A stretch of 64,000 nt of DNA from Marasmius tenuissimus (lineage: Eukaryota; Basidiomycota; Agaricomycetes; Agaricales; Marasmiaceae). Location of the stretch: the NCBI GenBank assembly GCA_029532415.1, contig JAQOTA010000052.1, positions 3,348,001 to 3,412,000 on the forward strand, given 5' to 3'. This document shows, piece by piece, positions 11,749 to 22,357 of this stretch. Under the pieces are notes generated by a model, which saw only the letters and a list, made by a program, of their open reading frames with translations, was not told the DNA's origin and did no database searches. The first letter of the stretch is position 1. Every line of letters starts with the position of its first letter. The translations under genes were made by a program, and so were the position numbers.

Positions 11749-12653
11749 ATGTCTTCCGAAACTGTAGGCGCGTCGAATAGTACGTGAGTCTCCGTTCCAC
11801 TGTAATCGCAATCCTGTGTCTCATCCTCTTTGCGGACTTCACTTCTCTACTATCGCACGCCTGATTTTGATTTTGGTCCAACAAACTCATCATCGAACTC
11901 GAAGACCAACGACTCTTGGCTGCTGCACGCGAAGACAACGAGGAGCTGTTGTCGGAGATCTTTGAACAGGGTGGTTTCGACATCAACTTCCAGGACGGGT
12001 GAGGGATATCTCTTCGGCCTGCTTGGGGGTACTGACGCTTGCTTGAGATAGGCTAGGAAACACAGGTACTTGAAACACGCATATCGCCAATATCGCAACC
12101 ATCCTGATTATCGCTTCTGAACTCTAAAGCTCTGCATAATGCGTACGCTCTTCCTTGACGCTCAGAGAGATTTGCTTTAACCCACACTCTCCTATGCAGA
12201 GTAGCTCATGGATCAACAGATGTTCTAGAACACATACTCTCACACGAAGAATGCGACGTTGACCCCATCAACCGAATGGACAAAGAAACGCCTCTCCATC
12301 TCGCGGTCAAACTAGATGATGACGAGCTTAGAGCACACGTAGTAGAAAGCTTGCTAGATGCCGGAGCTGATACCAAGTACGTCCAAATAATCACGCCACA
12401 CCGTCAAAAGATCCTAACCATTCCTTTAGGATAAAGAACAAGCACGGCGAAACGGCACTTGACCTAGTCAAGCCCGGGGACGAGAAAACGAAGGGCCTGA
12501 TCAGAAAGGCCAATGCGCAGAGCTACGTTGACACCGCAGATATTGCCGACGGTATGTCTTATCAAGATTTCATGCCGCAAGTTGTTTGTTCTGATCGTTC
12601 GCACAGACGACGACGACGAGCCGGGTTCTGGATCTGGCTCCGATGATGATTAG
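11749..12653 (+). CDS. small ankyrin-repeat protein
   Basis: Seven exons read MSSETVGASNNQRLLAAARE..., then EQGGFDINFQDGLGNTALHNA, VAHGSTDVLEHILSH, RMDKETPLHLAVKLDD, VVESLLDAGADTKIKNKHG, ETALDLVKPGDEKTKGLI and an acidic tail rich in Asp and Gly-Ser. TALHNA, TPLHLAV and TALDLV are three ankyrin helices, so this is a roughly 190-residue ankyrin protein resembling the small fungal YGL242C-type group. Two exons are tiny: 12052-12065 (14 nt) and 12130-12142 (13 nt); both are needed for the frame. Other exons are 11749-11779, 11905-11998, 12200-12376, 12430-12551 and 12607-12653. It has no signal peptide or membrane segment and is probably a soluble adaptor; partner unknown. Confidence 0.85.
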
Positions 12654-13036
12654 GAAGATGGCAGATGGATGTGCTGATTTCTGTTATAGGATTCGTGCTG
12701 ATAGCGGGCCGGTAACTTACTCGTTTCTGTAAGGGCGTAATTAGGAATGGATTGAGTTTTTTCTTGCACTTCGCGCGTCTTGCTGTCAGGAACGGATTCG
12801 AATAACCCGCTTCGCGAGTAACAGAGTTTGAAAAGACATAACTTTGCACACGTTCGACATTTTCCGTTGCAAGTTGCAGCTAACTGCTTCATCATACATT
12901 GTGCGATCTCGAATTACTACACCGTCTTTGGCTTCCCCCGCCACGTTAGGACACTGAGATATACCATGAAGCGTCAGAACACGATCAACCCTCGCGCAAA
13001 AGTAGCTCGGCACATACATAGCTGGTCCTGGTCCCT
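12654..13036. other. convergent intergenic region
   Basis: The ankyrin gene ends on the plus strand and the acidic-protein gene ends on the minus strand, so this is the shared 3' region. Nothing else was recognised. Confidence 0.5.
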
Positions 13037-13498
13037 TCACTCTGACCCATCGTCGTCACTAAATTCCTCGCCTGAAAGCTCCGAGACAGACTCATATTCC
13101 TCCTCGTCTTCTGTGTTCCCGGAGTCCTCCTTGAGTTTCATGCGGAGCGGCTTCTGAGGGCTTACATTGACAGTGCCATCCCGATAAACGTGAGCTCGGT
13201 TGGCTCTGCGATTGTACCGAACCGTGATGTGTTCACGGGTGTCGTTTTCAGTAACGTGCCACCACACTCGACCTCGTGGGCTAGGAGCACTACAAGTTCG
13301 AGTGGTCAGATACGGCTCATATGGAGAAAAAGAAAGGCAAGATAGGAGGAAAGGCACACTGAACACGTACGAATACACGACGGCCTCGGTCGAGGACGTG
13401 AGAGCTGGGTGTTTCCAAGCCAAGTTACAAAGACGGATAATCTCTGGTTGCTCGTCTCGCTTGAGGGTGTCAGGGTTGAATACCATTCTCAAAGCCAT
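13037..13498 (-). CDS. small protein of unknown function with acidic C-terminus
   Basis: The ATG at 13498 gives MALRMVFNPDTLKRDEQPE and NLAWKHPALTSSTEAVVYS; an intron (donor GTACGT after TATTC, acceptor ACTTGTAG) then joins to APSPRGRVWWHVTENDTREH, VRYNRRANRAHVYRDGTVNV and a Ser/Glu/Asp-rich tail ending at TGA 13037-13039. The product is about 130 residues, basic in the middle and strongly acidic at the end, with no signal peptide or membrane segment. I do not recognise the family. The frame could be opened further upstream, but the ATG chosen is the one closest to the conserved-looking sequence. Confidence 0.6.
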   Translation of the reverse strand: MALRMVFNPDTLKRDEQPEIIRLCNLAWKHPALTSSTEAVVYSYVFSVPFLLSCLSFSPYEPYLTTRTCSAPSPRGRVWWHVTENDTREHITVRYNRRANRAHVYRDGTVNVSPQKPLRMKLKEDSGNTEDEEEYESVSELSGEEFSDDDGSE

Positions 13499-14167
13499 GG
13501 TTATACAAAAGTTGGGGAAGATATCAAGAAGATGTCGGTTGTGGTTGTAGTAGTAGGGGCTGATAGTCTGGTGTTCCCGTGGATATGAACCACTTTTATA
13601 CCACAAACTTGGAAGGGTAAGACTATGTCATACCCTCTTATCCTTTGGAACCGAACGAGAGAGCTGAGGCATACCCGGCGCTGTCAGTTTTCTGTCATTG
13701 TACCCACCGATGGCAGAAAGCATGAATGAAGTCAAATTGCTGGAGACGAATCATTGATTCCCTACATGCTGTCGGACTTTAGAACAATAGACTCTTCCCA
13801 TGTTTCTATGACGTTTGCTCTTGGAGGATTCTGTCACCGGAGCAAGGTAAGCATTGAAGCAGTGGTAGGAGTTGTGACCCGAATAATGGCGAGAGATGAA
13901 CCGTGAACGTTTGAACAACAGAAGATCGCAATGACTGGATGTAGCCAGGTGCAGTTTGAACTGTACAGTGTCGGCGTATCGGCCAACAGGATGATAGATA
14001 CGAGCCAGAAGTACATCCCTCTTTTATCATCAGCAGCCAGTATGGGCCCCTAAAGTGCGGGTAGAAGTCTTCGTAACTTAAACAAGATGAGAGTCAGAAG
14101 AGTCTGAGCGACTTATATTCAGAACCAAGGAGCCCGACCCGAATATCATTCGCATCAATAGAGGTAT
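13499..14167. other. intergenic, possible small minus-strand membrane ORF
   Basis: Minus-strand frames at 13806-14030 include a hydrophobic stretch (MYFWLVSIILLADTPTLY) but no continuation that I can link into a gene. It might be one exon of an unrecognised membrane-protein gene. Confidence 0.25.
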
Positions 14168-14918
14168 ATGAACGGCGGACTTGACACATCGAAATACGAT
14201 GAATTCAAATCAGCGATGGCAAGTAAAAGCCGGGACAATCCCTATCGCCACCACACGAAGTGGATGTTAATAAGAAACAGATACCAGAAACGTCATTCCG
14301 AGACATCGCGTAGGGTATTTAGTGCATTTGAAGTGTTGATCAATGCCTTGCAAAGTTATACCCAGCTCGATATAAACTATCCTGGAAGGAGCGACCCAGA
14401 ACAATGTACGGTCTGCCAGGTCCTCAACTCGAAGGGTACGTTTCGTCCGCCCTTTTCGTGGACGAGAGTTCTCCACAGAAAGGATCCAGTAAAGCTTGAA
14501 GGAAGAGAGAAAAGCCACAGTTGAGATTGACGCAGGTATTGGAGCGTTCATAACACGGCTCGAGATTCAGACCATAGTGGGAGCCGAAGAAGAGACAAGG
14601 CGTGGGTACGAGGGCCGGGGCCCGGAATACTACATCACGTGCACAGTGGAAGACCGCGTCGCGGGACGCGAATTCCAACTCCGAGTTGGCTCAGATCCAC
14701 CACCACACAAACTCGCAACTCCGTTTGTTCACCGTCATGTCCTCGGAGGGTTTGAAACTCTGAAATACGCAGAGGCTCGTCTTTCCGTGGGCATAATCGT
14801 GAGTAGGTCGAATTTCCCCTCAATGATTTCAAGCTCGCGCATTTCTCAGGAACCAACTCAAAACCCCAGTCTCGAACAGGACGTCGAGGCTTCTTTCCAG
14901 TCTCGTTTATTCAGGTGA
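14168..14918 (+). CDS. possible hypothetical protein (two overlapping frames)
   Basis: Two plus-strand open frames, 14168-14524 and 14496-14918, overlap and could be exons of one gene. The first contains a Cys pair (CTVCQVL) and basic segments; the second reads as a charged, non-repetitive protein (for example EYYITCTVEDRVAGREFQLR). I recognise no domain, cannot define a start or a splice site with confidence, and cannot exclude chance open frames. Confidence 0.25.
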
Positions 14919-15083
14919 GTGCTCTTGGGCGGTCCGGCACAGTATGATTCTCGGACTTCCGCGAATCATAAGGCGAACTGAATTGTGGGATTGAATAGAA
15001 TTCAGACTATTTGTGCCGGCCTTTATCCATGAACCCCCTGGTACCTTACTTATCGCTGCAGCTGTGCCTCTGAGCCGTGGCCA

Positions 15084-15093
15084 CATATAAAGG
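15084..15093 (+). promoter_or_regulatory. TATA box of the 15155 gene
   Basis: CATATAAAGG lies about 65 bp upstream of the ATG at 15155, a usual distance for a TATA-directed fungal promoter. Confidence 0.5.
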
Positions 15094-15154
15094 ATTTATC
15101 GACAATGGCAAGCTCCGACTTTATTCGATTTCACAGCTCGGCAGGCTATGAACG

Positions 15155-17028
15155 ATGGAAATGATGTCCCCCAATCCTTCGAAGGGTAGTTTCCGTATCT
15201 TCAAGTTGGGCTTGTTGACCCTATCGGTTGCTCTCCTGCTACGTCTGGGCTTATCAGCAGGAAATCCCGACTCTAGCATCCTAAAGTTACGTCCTCAGGG
15301 CAAGGAACTTCACGCCTGGAACTTGAGCACGCCTCCCGACCCATCCGACACCGGCCATTTAGTGTTCAACACCGTACACTCCTTATTACAGAACTGGCCC
15401 AATGTCCGTTATCGCCATGGTTCGTCGTCGACGTTTACCACCGCCGATCGCTCCCATCGTTTGCTGACACCTTCCGTGGTCACAACTTTTAGGCCATGCC
15501 CTAGTGCCTGGTACGATCCCCATCGGCACCCTCCTCTACCACGGCCGCTCAGATCCTCACTTCCCCAACGCCTCCGATTGGACATCCGTAGATCCAGAAC
15601 ACTCCTATCTCTTCTGCCGCCTAGGCGATGAATGCTGGCACCTCACTCTGGTCACCACCCGCCCTCTCAACATCATCTACTTTGATGGTAGTTCCGCGGT
15701 CAAGATACGCGGTGGATCGATGGACGTGCAAGATTTGTTACTCTGGGGAGAGGCAAGGGACGATAAAGCGTTCAGCGAGGGGGAGAGATTGGAGATGTTG
15801 TGTCAGGAGTGGGGGAGACCGTTTGGGTTCGATGGGTTTGTTAGGATGGAGATGGATTTGTGAGTTCTGTCATTGATTCAAAGACCTACCCGTAGCTGAC
15901 GTTTGGTCTACCGATAGCGAAGTCATGTTATGCGACATGTCGCCTAAAGGCGGTCTCGAGACGGTGTCCTTTGTCAAACTGCATACCGAACGCACACAGA
16001 TCAGTCGAGACCCAGAGGAGATCAAACTCCGGAACTTTGAACTCATCCATTCGAGTTCTATGCATAATGAGTTTCCGGGAGAGACGAGGGTGAAGCTTGA
16101 TCTGTCGAGGATTATCACACTATACGATCCACAACTGTGGCTACTTAATTCCTCCTCTTCTCCGTATAGAGGACAGGAAAGATGGGACCATCGAGCTGCT
16201 AATTCTGGGATCAACGTCGATGCCTTCCGAGGGCGGGTTAAAGAGGTCCTGCAAGTGGAACCTTCTACCAGCACCCAAGGGAGTAGCTTGGACTGGTCGG
16301 CCTTGATGAACGTGATCGTCAAACGGTACGGAAAGCGGTTGGAAGTCCTCAGATACATCCTCAGCTCGGCTTCAGTCCTCGAAGACACCTTCACCAAAGC
16401 CTTTACACAACTAGAAGTCATACTCATGCCCTACCTCCTCGATGATGCCATCCCGGATACTCAGAATACCGAGTCAGCACTGGATCTGGGACGCATCTAT
16501 GACCTATGCAGCTCCTCTCACACATCGCACATCGTACGAACCGAGGCAATCAGCGAACGACTGACTAAGTCAGAGCAACTCCTCCTCGCCTCTATCAGGA
16601 CAACATCGAAGGAGATCTGTCGAGTGTTGGTCAACGCATGGGGTGTCGGGTTCCTCGCGAGATCGACTGGCTCTAACTCAAAGTCTGCCAACCACACAAG
16701 TATACAGGGCATTGTAACCACCTGGCAAGCCGATATCACCAGGCTAATGGAATGGCTCGATTGGAGTATGTGGGTGAAGTGCAAACCCGCGTGTGGGGAC
16801 GAGGTACGCTGTTTGCTTTTTCTCCCCTTCCCCTTCCCCTTCCGAGCGAAAGACACTAAGATACAACCACAGGAACTCTGCTACCTTCCCACATGGCCTT
16901 TCTTTAGTGGTCCTCCACCGGCGGATACATATATCCCAGACCACATGAAGCAAACTGAGGAAGAGGAACAAGCTTGGAGGAAGCCAACGCCGAGATGTAT
17001 TCGTAGGCTGTCACCATACGAGTTCTAG
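15155..17028 (+). CDS. membrane-anchored protein of unknown function, conserved-looking, four exons
   Basis: Exons 15155-15419, 15493-15859, 15918-16803 and 16873-17028 join in frame to a protein of about 557 residues. The N-terminus (MEMMSPNPSKGSFRIFK then LGLLTLSVALLLRLGLSAG) is a signal anchor, so the bulk probably lies in the secretory lumen or outside the cell. Segments such as ALVPGTIPIGTLLYHG, WLDW, YLFCRLGDECWHLTLVTTRP, FDGSSAVKIRGGSMDVQDLL and KPTPRCIRRLSPYEF look conserved, and the WTSVDPEHSYLF part recalls fungal hypothetical proteins with an N-terminal membrane helix; I cannot name a domain. Introns are short with normal GT-AG ends. An out-of-frame ATG at 15148 overlaps the start (see findings). 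Confidence 0.75.
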
Positions 17029-17080
17029 TTACTTCCGATGTGTCAGAATGATACCCTCTGACCTCACAAGCAAAAATTAA

Positions 17081-17180
17081 TGGCCAACGTGGGGATCGAA
17101 CCCAAGACCTTCGCGTTAATATTTGTTCTAAGTGGAACACCATATTAGCACGACGCTCTAACCAACTGAGCTAGTCGGCC
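17081..17180 (-). tRNA. tRNA-Ile (anticodon AAT) with a 26 nt intron
   Basis: The minus strand from 17180 gives GGCCGACTAGCTCAGTTGGT, a D-arm A box, an anticodon stem CGTCGTG with loop CTAATAA after removing 26 nt, GGTTCGATCC in the T arm, and an acceptor stem closing with GGCC/GGCC and discriminator A. The mature length is 74 nt. The intron follows position 37, the canonical eukaryotic site. Confidence 0.95.
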
Positions 17181-17523
17181 AATGACTAAATTTAGGGTCT
17201 TATGGTGTATAGATTCTCGTCGGGCAGTGCTAACAGCGCAAGTCGTGTGTCTACAGTCCGAGTCTATTCTAAAATTCGATTCCCCAAGTTCATAAACTTC
17301 ATGAGCATCTGAATCAGATACAACAATTTTAACATAGGTTGTGAGTAGTAGTAGGTAGTCGGTACGGTCATCGGTCATCAATTAACAGTCGTCGGTAAGT
17401 ACGTGTGTAACCAAGCAAGCAAAAGCGGGATGCGGGGGAGGTCCAAAAAGTCAGAGACACATGGCACAATCAAACAGGGCTCATCAAAAACGATTCACTA
17501 GAGGAAGTGGCGCTGCCATATAG
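17181..17523. other. intergenic between tRNA-Ile and the phosphotransferase gene
   Basis: About 340 bp that hold the 5' flank of the tRNA gene and the 3' flank of the phospholipid-synthesis gene. Nothing else was seen. Confidence 0.5.
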
Positions 17524-19203
17524 TCACTCCCGCTTCTTCGGAGCCGCTGCAGGCGCGCTTTTCGACGCATCATGCCACTCGCCGTCAGCGTCCCTCTTCC
17601 TGACCGTAAAACAAGCGATCCCAAGGTGGTTCGTGATGTCCCGGATAACCAGCGTACAGAATCTCCCGTACGCGATGATCGAGATCACCAGCGTAAGGTA
17701 CACGAACAACGCCATGTTCTCGTCACTGGATTGGATGAGGGGGCCTCTGCGCAAGAAAGACAAGTCAGAATAGCTGTCAGTATGAGAAACGAAGCCAGGG
17801 ACGCACCTCCCAATCAACCTGGGCAAGTTAACATCTACAGCCCCGATAATACTCCAAATCCACATCCAATTCCACATCGGAAATGGCATACTCGTCACAT
17901 GCGCAAGAATCATCCTCCCGACCGTATGTGCAAACTGCAATCCCCAAGCGCACAAGAACGGTATGAAAAGCGGGGAGTATAAAATCGCGGAGTGTTCCAA
18001 CCTGGGGTGGCTTAGCCAGGCGATTTGGATTGCAGCACTGAAGAAAAATGGGATGAGGCCTGTGAGAGGGCTGAGGACGGATTTGCCAGCTTTACGACAG
18101 GCGACGCGGACGTTGTGGTAGCTGTTGATGATGTTGAAGGCGAGACCGATGGCGCCCAAGGCCATGAAGGACTCGTTCAAGCCAATGTTGGGTATATCTT
18201 TGAGTGGTGGGTATTTTTCGAGTCCGAGGAAGGTGAGAATCCCAGTGTCCCAGAAGGAGGGACCTGGAAAAGTTTTATGAATGCTAGAGTGAGGGAGACG
18301 GTGGACGGAGACGTACCATAGATGGCGGTTATGACGTATATGGCGATGATCATGAGGATTCCCTCAACAGGTCCAGAGAAGACTCCGAGGTAGAGAGCAC
18401 CAGTGTGGTACTCTTCCCAAGTCGTAAGGTAGAAGTTGGCAAGGGTAGCGATCTGGGAGGCTACGGTCCACCATGAACGGCCAAGGTTGAGGGCTTGGGC
18501 TGCGATTATGACCTCGAGAGTGGTGTTGATGGCATCGCACCCTGCACGAAGGTCAGCACTTGACAGTGTCCGCTATAATTCGACGAACCATGGTCAAACA
18601 TTTCTCCTAACGGCCCGGCCATGCCAGTCCTCCTTGCTTGTTTGCTGGTGAAAATGGAAAAAAAAAAGGTCAGACATTATGAAGTTAAACTATGAATTGC
18701 ACGTAACGCACCCGTCAATGGCGTCAAAGCTCTGGTACAAAAACAGCCCTGCACCCCATCTAAGAAATTGGTCAATCCCGCGTGTTCTCGCCTAAAACGC
18801 GTGTTACTTGCGTGAAATAGATCCAATGCGGTGGTCCGGTCGCTCCTCCTTTTTCGGTCAAGTATGTCGGGTCGTAATATAGCAAAGTGAGGAAGTTCAA
18901 GAAGACTATGGATAGTCCCGAAAGCGTAATCTGGTTTTTAGTGTCAGCGCGTACCGTTCATCTTCGCCTCGAGCTGATGACTCACAGTATTAGGTGCTAC
19001 AGTAACAGGCCATAAGGTTACAAACCACGTCCAGAAAGGACCCAAGATGTATTTGGAAACCAAGGACCTGTGAATAGAAATGATGACGGTCGGTTATCTG
19101 GTTGGAGTGATTGAGATTAGAGAACTGCATTGACGCACTTGTCAACCCCTTTATACGAGTACTTCTTGAGATTGTCAAGAGCTTCCTTTGGTAGATATCC
19201 CAT
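17524..19203 (-). CDS. CDP-alcohol phosphotransferase (choline/ethanolamine phosphotransferase)
   Basis: This enzyme makes phosphatidylcholine or phosphatidylethanolamine from diacylglycerol and CDP-choline/ethanolamine in the ER membrane (Kennedy pathway). The minus strand starts MGYLPKEALDNLKKYSYKGV (exon 19139-19203), continues SLVSKYILGPFWTWFVTLWP, then the signature DG-x2-AR-x8-G-x3-D-x3-D, seen as DGKQARRTGMAGPLGEMFDH followed by GCD across introns near 18560-18720. Many hydrophobic helices follow (for example FMALGAIGLAFNIINSYHNV), and the conserved C-terminus reads DITNHLGIACFTVRKRD, ending at TGA 17524-17526. Length (about 400 residues) and order match CPT1/EPT1. All catalytic Asp residues are present. 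CPT1 versus EPT1 specificity cannot be told from sequence alone. A SINE lies 188 bp upstream of the start. Confidence 0.92.
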
Positions 19204-19376
19204 GATGCCGGGGGGCTGCTCAAACCAAAATATGGAGCTGATAGAGGTACACGCGAAAGGGGAGATGGGTGTCGCAAGGAAAGGAGAAAAAAATCAGTCG
19301 GCCATCCGAACATCGAACGTTTGTCAACAGCCGGCTGTTTGGATTGGAGGATGTCGCCAAACGTATTGAGTCATCG

Positions 19377-19392
19377 GGCCGATGTCTAAGTT
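19377..19392. repeat. target-site duplication, left copy
   Basis: GGCCGATGTCTAAGTT occurs here directly before the poly-T run and again at 19863-19878, directly after the element. The last two T bases here could belong to the poly-T run. Confidence 0.85.
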
Positions 19393-19862
19393 TTTTTTTT
19401 TTTTTTTTTTTTTTTGGTGGAGCATTAACATTCCCCGTGGCGTCGCCTCGAACGCCGCCTAAACTCGGAATTGACCGAGACCGGAGACACTGCTGTTGGA
19501 TGCGAGGAATTCCTGCGCGGGGTACCAGGTCGCGTGCACCGAACACGCCCCACCATGGAGGAAATGCTTAGTTATGCACACTATACGTCACTTCGGGGGA
19601 GGCCCGTATGATCCGTATAGTAGTGTGGGACTCGTCTATTTGGGGACCTTGGCCATCGATCGGAGCACAACCGCGGCGGTACAACGCCGATTTGGTTGAC
19701 TCCGGCTGGCCACATGGTCAGACATACCCACTAAAACCCCCGTGGCATTGGTACATTTGGGCACGATGGCCCGGGACGGGGCTCGAACACCAGACCTCTG
19801 GGAAACCACAGAGTCTAGCGCTCGGAGCCAGCGTGATGATGCCACTACACCACACCGCCCCC
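19391..19862 (-). mobile_element. tRNA-derived SINE with poly(A) tail, complete
   Basis: Read on the minus strand, the element begins with a tRNA-like head: TGGTGTAGTGGCATC is an RNA polymerase III A box (about 19838-19852) and GTGTTCGAGCC a B box (about 19779-19792), resembling tRNA-Gly/Glu but with a spoiled acceptor stem. A tRNA-unrelated body of about 340 nt follows, ending in about 25 A residues (poly-T at 19391-19415 on the plus strand). A perfect direct repeat of 14-16 bp flanks it, as expected for target-primed insertion by LINE machinery. It has no coding capacity. It sits upstream of the phosphotransferase gene, in opposite orientation to nothing else nearby except the RWDD2-like gene, and may lie in the promoter region. 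Confidence 0.85.
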
Positions 19863-19878
19863 GGCCGATGTCTAAGTT
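19863..19878. repeat. target-site duplication, right copy
   Basis: This is the same 16 bp as at 19377-19392, directly adjoining the tRNA-like head of the SINE. Confidence 0.85.
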
Positions 19879-21027
19879 CGTCGCCCGGGGCCGACTCGTC
19901 CGTACAAGATCACTTGCTGCCGACAAGAGAGCCTGAGAGAGCCAACTGCAGGAAACATAAACGAGCTCCATGGAACATTCATGATGAATAATTATGTGTA
20001 CATGTTCTGTTTTTGTGATTGGCGGGATGCGCTTTGCTAAAATTGGAAAAGTCAATATATAGCAGGTTGGGCGCCCAGTATGGGGATAGAGGTGACAGAG
20101 TTATGTGGTGAGTTCATTCCCACTTGTCCATGTCATCTCTGTACAAGGCGCAAACACAGTCGAAGGTACAGAAAGCGCACCACTTCTCTCCTTGCCTTTG
20201 TTTCTGATATTGAAGGATACTCAATCTCGATAGAGCCTTGCCGGTCGTGACCCGTAGAGTTTCCTGGTCTCGAGCCTCGAAACCACCGTCGAAATTCCTC
20301 CTTTTCGCTAATGAGACTTTTTTGGTAGGAAGCGGTCATATCCGCTTGTATGTGTAGGACCGTGCAGCTATCCAGGGTGGTGGGTCAAACGCAGTCGCGA
20401 GCAGAGTCGGTATCCATTTCTTAAGATTCCTGGTGCGAGATCTCAGGATGAGAAGCAGTGATTAGTGACGGTGTATTACGGTGGTTGAATCAGAGGGCGG
20501 TAAAAGACTGGGAAGTTGAAGCTTAGCACCTGGGCGACGGGCTGCGACGAATTTCTTTCACCAAGGAGAACGGGGTTTGTCGGAGCTTATATGTATATGC
20601 TGATATTGAAGATGCTGGAGGGTAGTCGAAGGCTTGTGTAACCTCTCGTACCCGTAGCGGCCGCACTACTTCAAAGTCTCGACAATATCCGGAGACTACT
20701 TGAGGCCCGAGGGTGCAACGGCCCATGTGGGGGTATAAGTGCCAAGACTTCAGAGCTGAGGCCAGGTCGAGGTTGTTCGTATTCTCAACTTGAATGCTTC
20801 TAGATTACCTTTTGAGAGCTCCATAAAGATTAAACGCGAGGTGAACGCGAGAAAGAGTCGAGAGAATGAGTGGAGATGAGCGCAGGAAGCAAGCGAGCAA
20901 AAGCGCGACTAGGCGCCGACCAAATGCTCCTGTTATCTTATCGGATTCTGTCCTGCTAATCTTATCACAGATGTTCGTCACGGTGACGGCATCTGCCTTG
21001 GCTGTAACTTGGCTGCCTCCCTCCGTT
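19879..21027. other. intergenic, nothing recognised
   Basis: Open frames are short and overlapping. The first part, up to about 20050, continues the pre-insertion sequence; the last part is the promoter region of the RWDD2-like gene. An in-frame ATG at 20866 precedes the chosen start of that gene. Confidence 0.45.
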
Positions 21028-21928
21028 ATGTCCCTCCATCGTCAACTCGAAGAACTACAGCTCATCAGCTGCTCCTTACTTCCGGGTGAACAGTTCGCAT
21101 TCTCCGAGCATTGTGAATCCTGGGCAAAATCTCTCGAAATCTATGCAGAAACCCCAGAACAAGTCGATTTACGATCCACCCTTCCAACAGCTTGTTTTCA
21201 AGTCAGTCTGCATGACTGGAAATCCGTATGGTTCGAAGTAGAGCTACCTCGTGAATATCCCGAAAATGAAGCGCGTCCGATAGTCACCGTCAGACTGCAA
21301 GGCGAAACACTGTCAAGAGCAGATCAAGAGCGTTGGAAAGAGACTGTTGAAGAAAAATTGGAGGAAGTGTTGGCAGAGCATCGCGATTCTGGGTGAGTTC
21401 AATTCAGAAGTACATATACCGTACGGGCTACTAATTTCTCTCAGGTACCCTGTATACGAGCTTTTATCTTCGCATTTGATACCTCTATTACACGAGAACG
21501 CGGAAAAGCCCACCGAATCACCTCTAGAGAATGATGGCCTCGCGCATTCATCGACGTCGACAAAATACCACGCTCTCTTCACGTCCCACCATCTCATTTC
21601 GCCTACCAAACGACGTAACCTCCAACAATGGTCATCTTCTCTTTCGCTCTCGGGATTTGCTAAAGTTGGATATCCAGGCGTGATCTACGCGCAGGGAATG
21701 AAGGACGACGTGGAGGAATTTGCGGAAAATGTCAAGGCGATGCAGTGGCTGGCTCTGAAGCTCAGATTTTTGGAGCCTGTTCAGGAAGAGGAGACCGGCG
21801 GAGAGGCTTCCGGGCAGCGATGGGCCGAGTTTCAGAAGGTTGGGGAAGTGATGGATGAGATGCGCAGGATAGGCAGGGAGAAATATGTCGTGGAAATGGG
21901 AATCGGGAGCGCTGGGTCCACTCGTTGA
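21028..21928 (+). CDS. RWD + DUF1115 protein (RWDD2-like)
   Basis: The start MSLHRQLEELQLISCSLLPG begins the RWD domain (about residues 1-120), with the family pattern ELPREYPENEARPIVTVR; the C-terminal half carries HHLISPTKRRNLQQW, LSLSGFAKVGYPGVIYAQG, the DUF1115 hallmark of RWDD2A/B. One intron at 21393-21444 (52 nt) splits a Gly codon. I chose ATG 21028 because the RWD domain starts there; an in-frame ATG at 20866 would add 54 residues with no similarity to the family. RWD domains mediate protein contacts in ubiquitin and translation-control pathways; the role of RWDD2 proteins is not established. The protein is about 282 residues, in line with the family. Confidence 0.9.
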
Positions 21929-22357
21929 GTGCCTGAGTTGTTGCCAGGTGGACAGGGCGAGAAGGTAAGAATCCTCCATCTTATTTTGGGTACGACCTGG
22001 GACTTACGTTCTGTACGCTGCAGTTGTGCCTGCACGTTTGAGCTGCCACCCAATTGTCTGCTAGATGCCTGGACCAGATGAAAGTTGGCCTTCTTCTCAA
22101 AAATACCAGCATTCTCCATGTGCTCGAGCTCAATGCCATGTTGGCCTTGTAAACCGACCATCGACTATCACGAGTTCTAATGTGACACACTCCCGATCCT
22201 TGACTGATGCTAAGACTCGGAGATGCATGTGGGCGTGGCTGCCTTATCAATTCAATGCGCGAGGTGTGTAGGGTCTATTCTTATCACGTTTCCTTCATTT
22301 ATATAAAGCCCTCCAGATGCTAACGAAACTTCTCCATCCCTCCCCGATCTCTCCAAA
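21929..22357. other. intergenic with S1/P1 nuclease promoter
   Basis: Contains the 3' flank of the RWDD2-like gene and the promoter of the nuclease gene, including the TATA box listed separately. Confidence 0.5.
22298..22308 (+). promoter_or_regulatory. TATA box of the S1/P1 nuclease gene
   Basis: TTTATATAAAG lies 50-60 bp upstream of the ATG at 22358, with a pyrimidine-rich tract between them. This is a typical strong fungal core promoter. Confidence 0.6.

Noticed and set aside
17572..17982. Plus-strand frame over the phosphotransferase gene
   Set aside because: It is the antisense of a clear CDP-alcohol phosphotransferase exon and shows no domain.
19766..19856. Possible tRNA gene on the minus strand
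   Set aside because: A and B boxes are present, but the acceptor stem does not pair and a long unrelated body with poly(A) follows; it is the SINE head.
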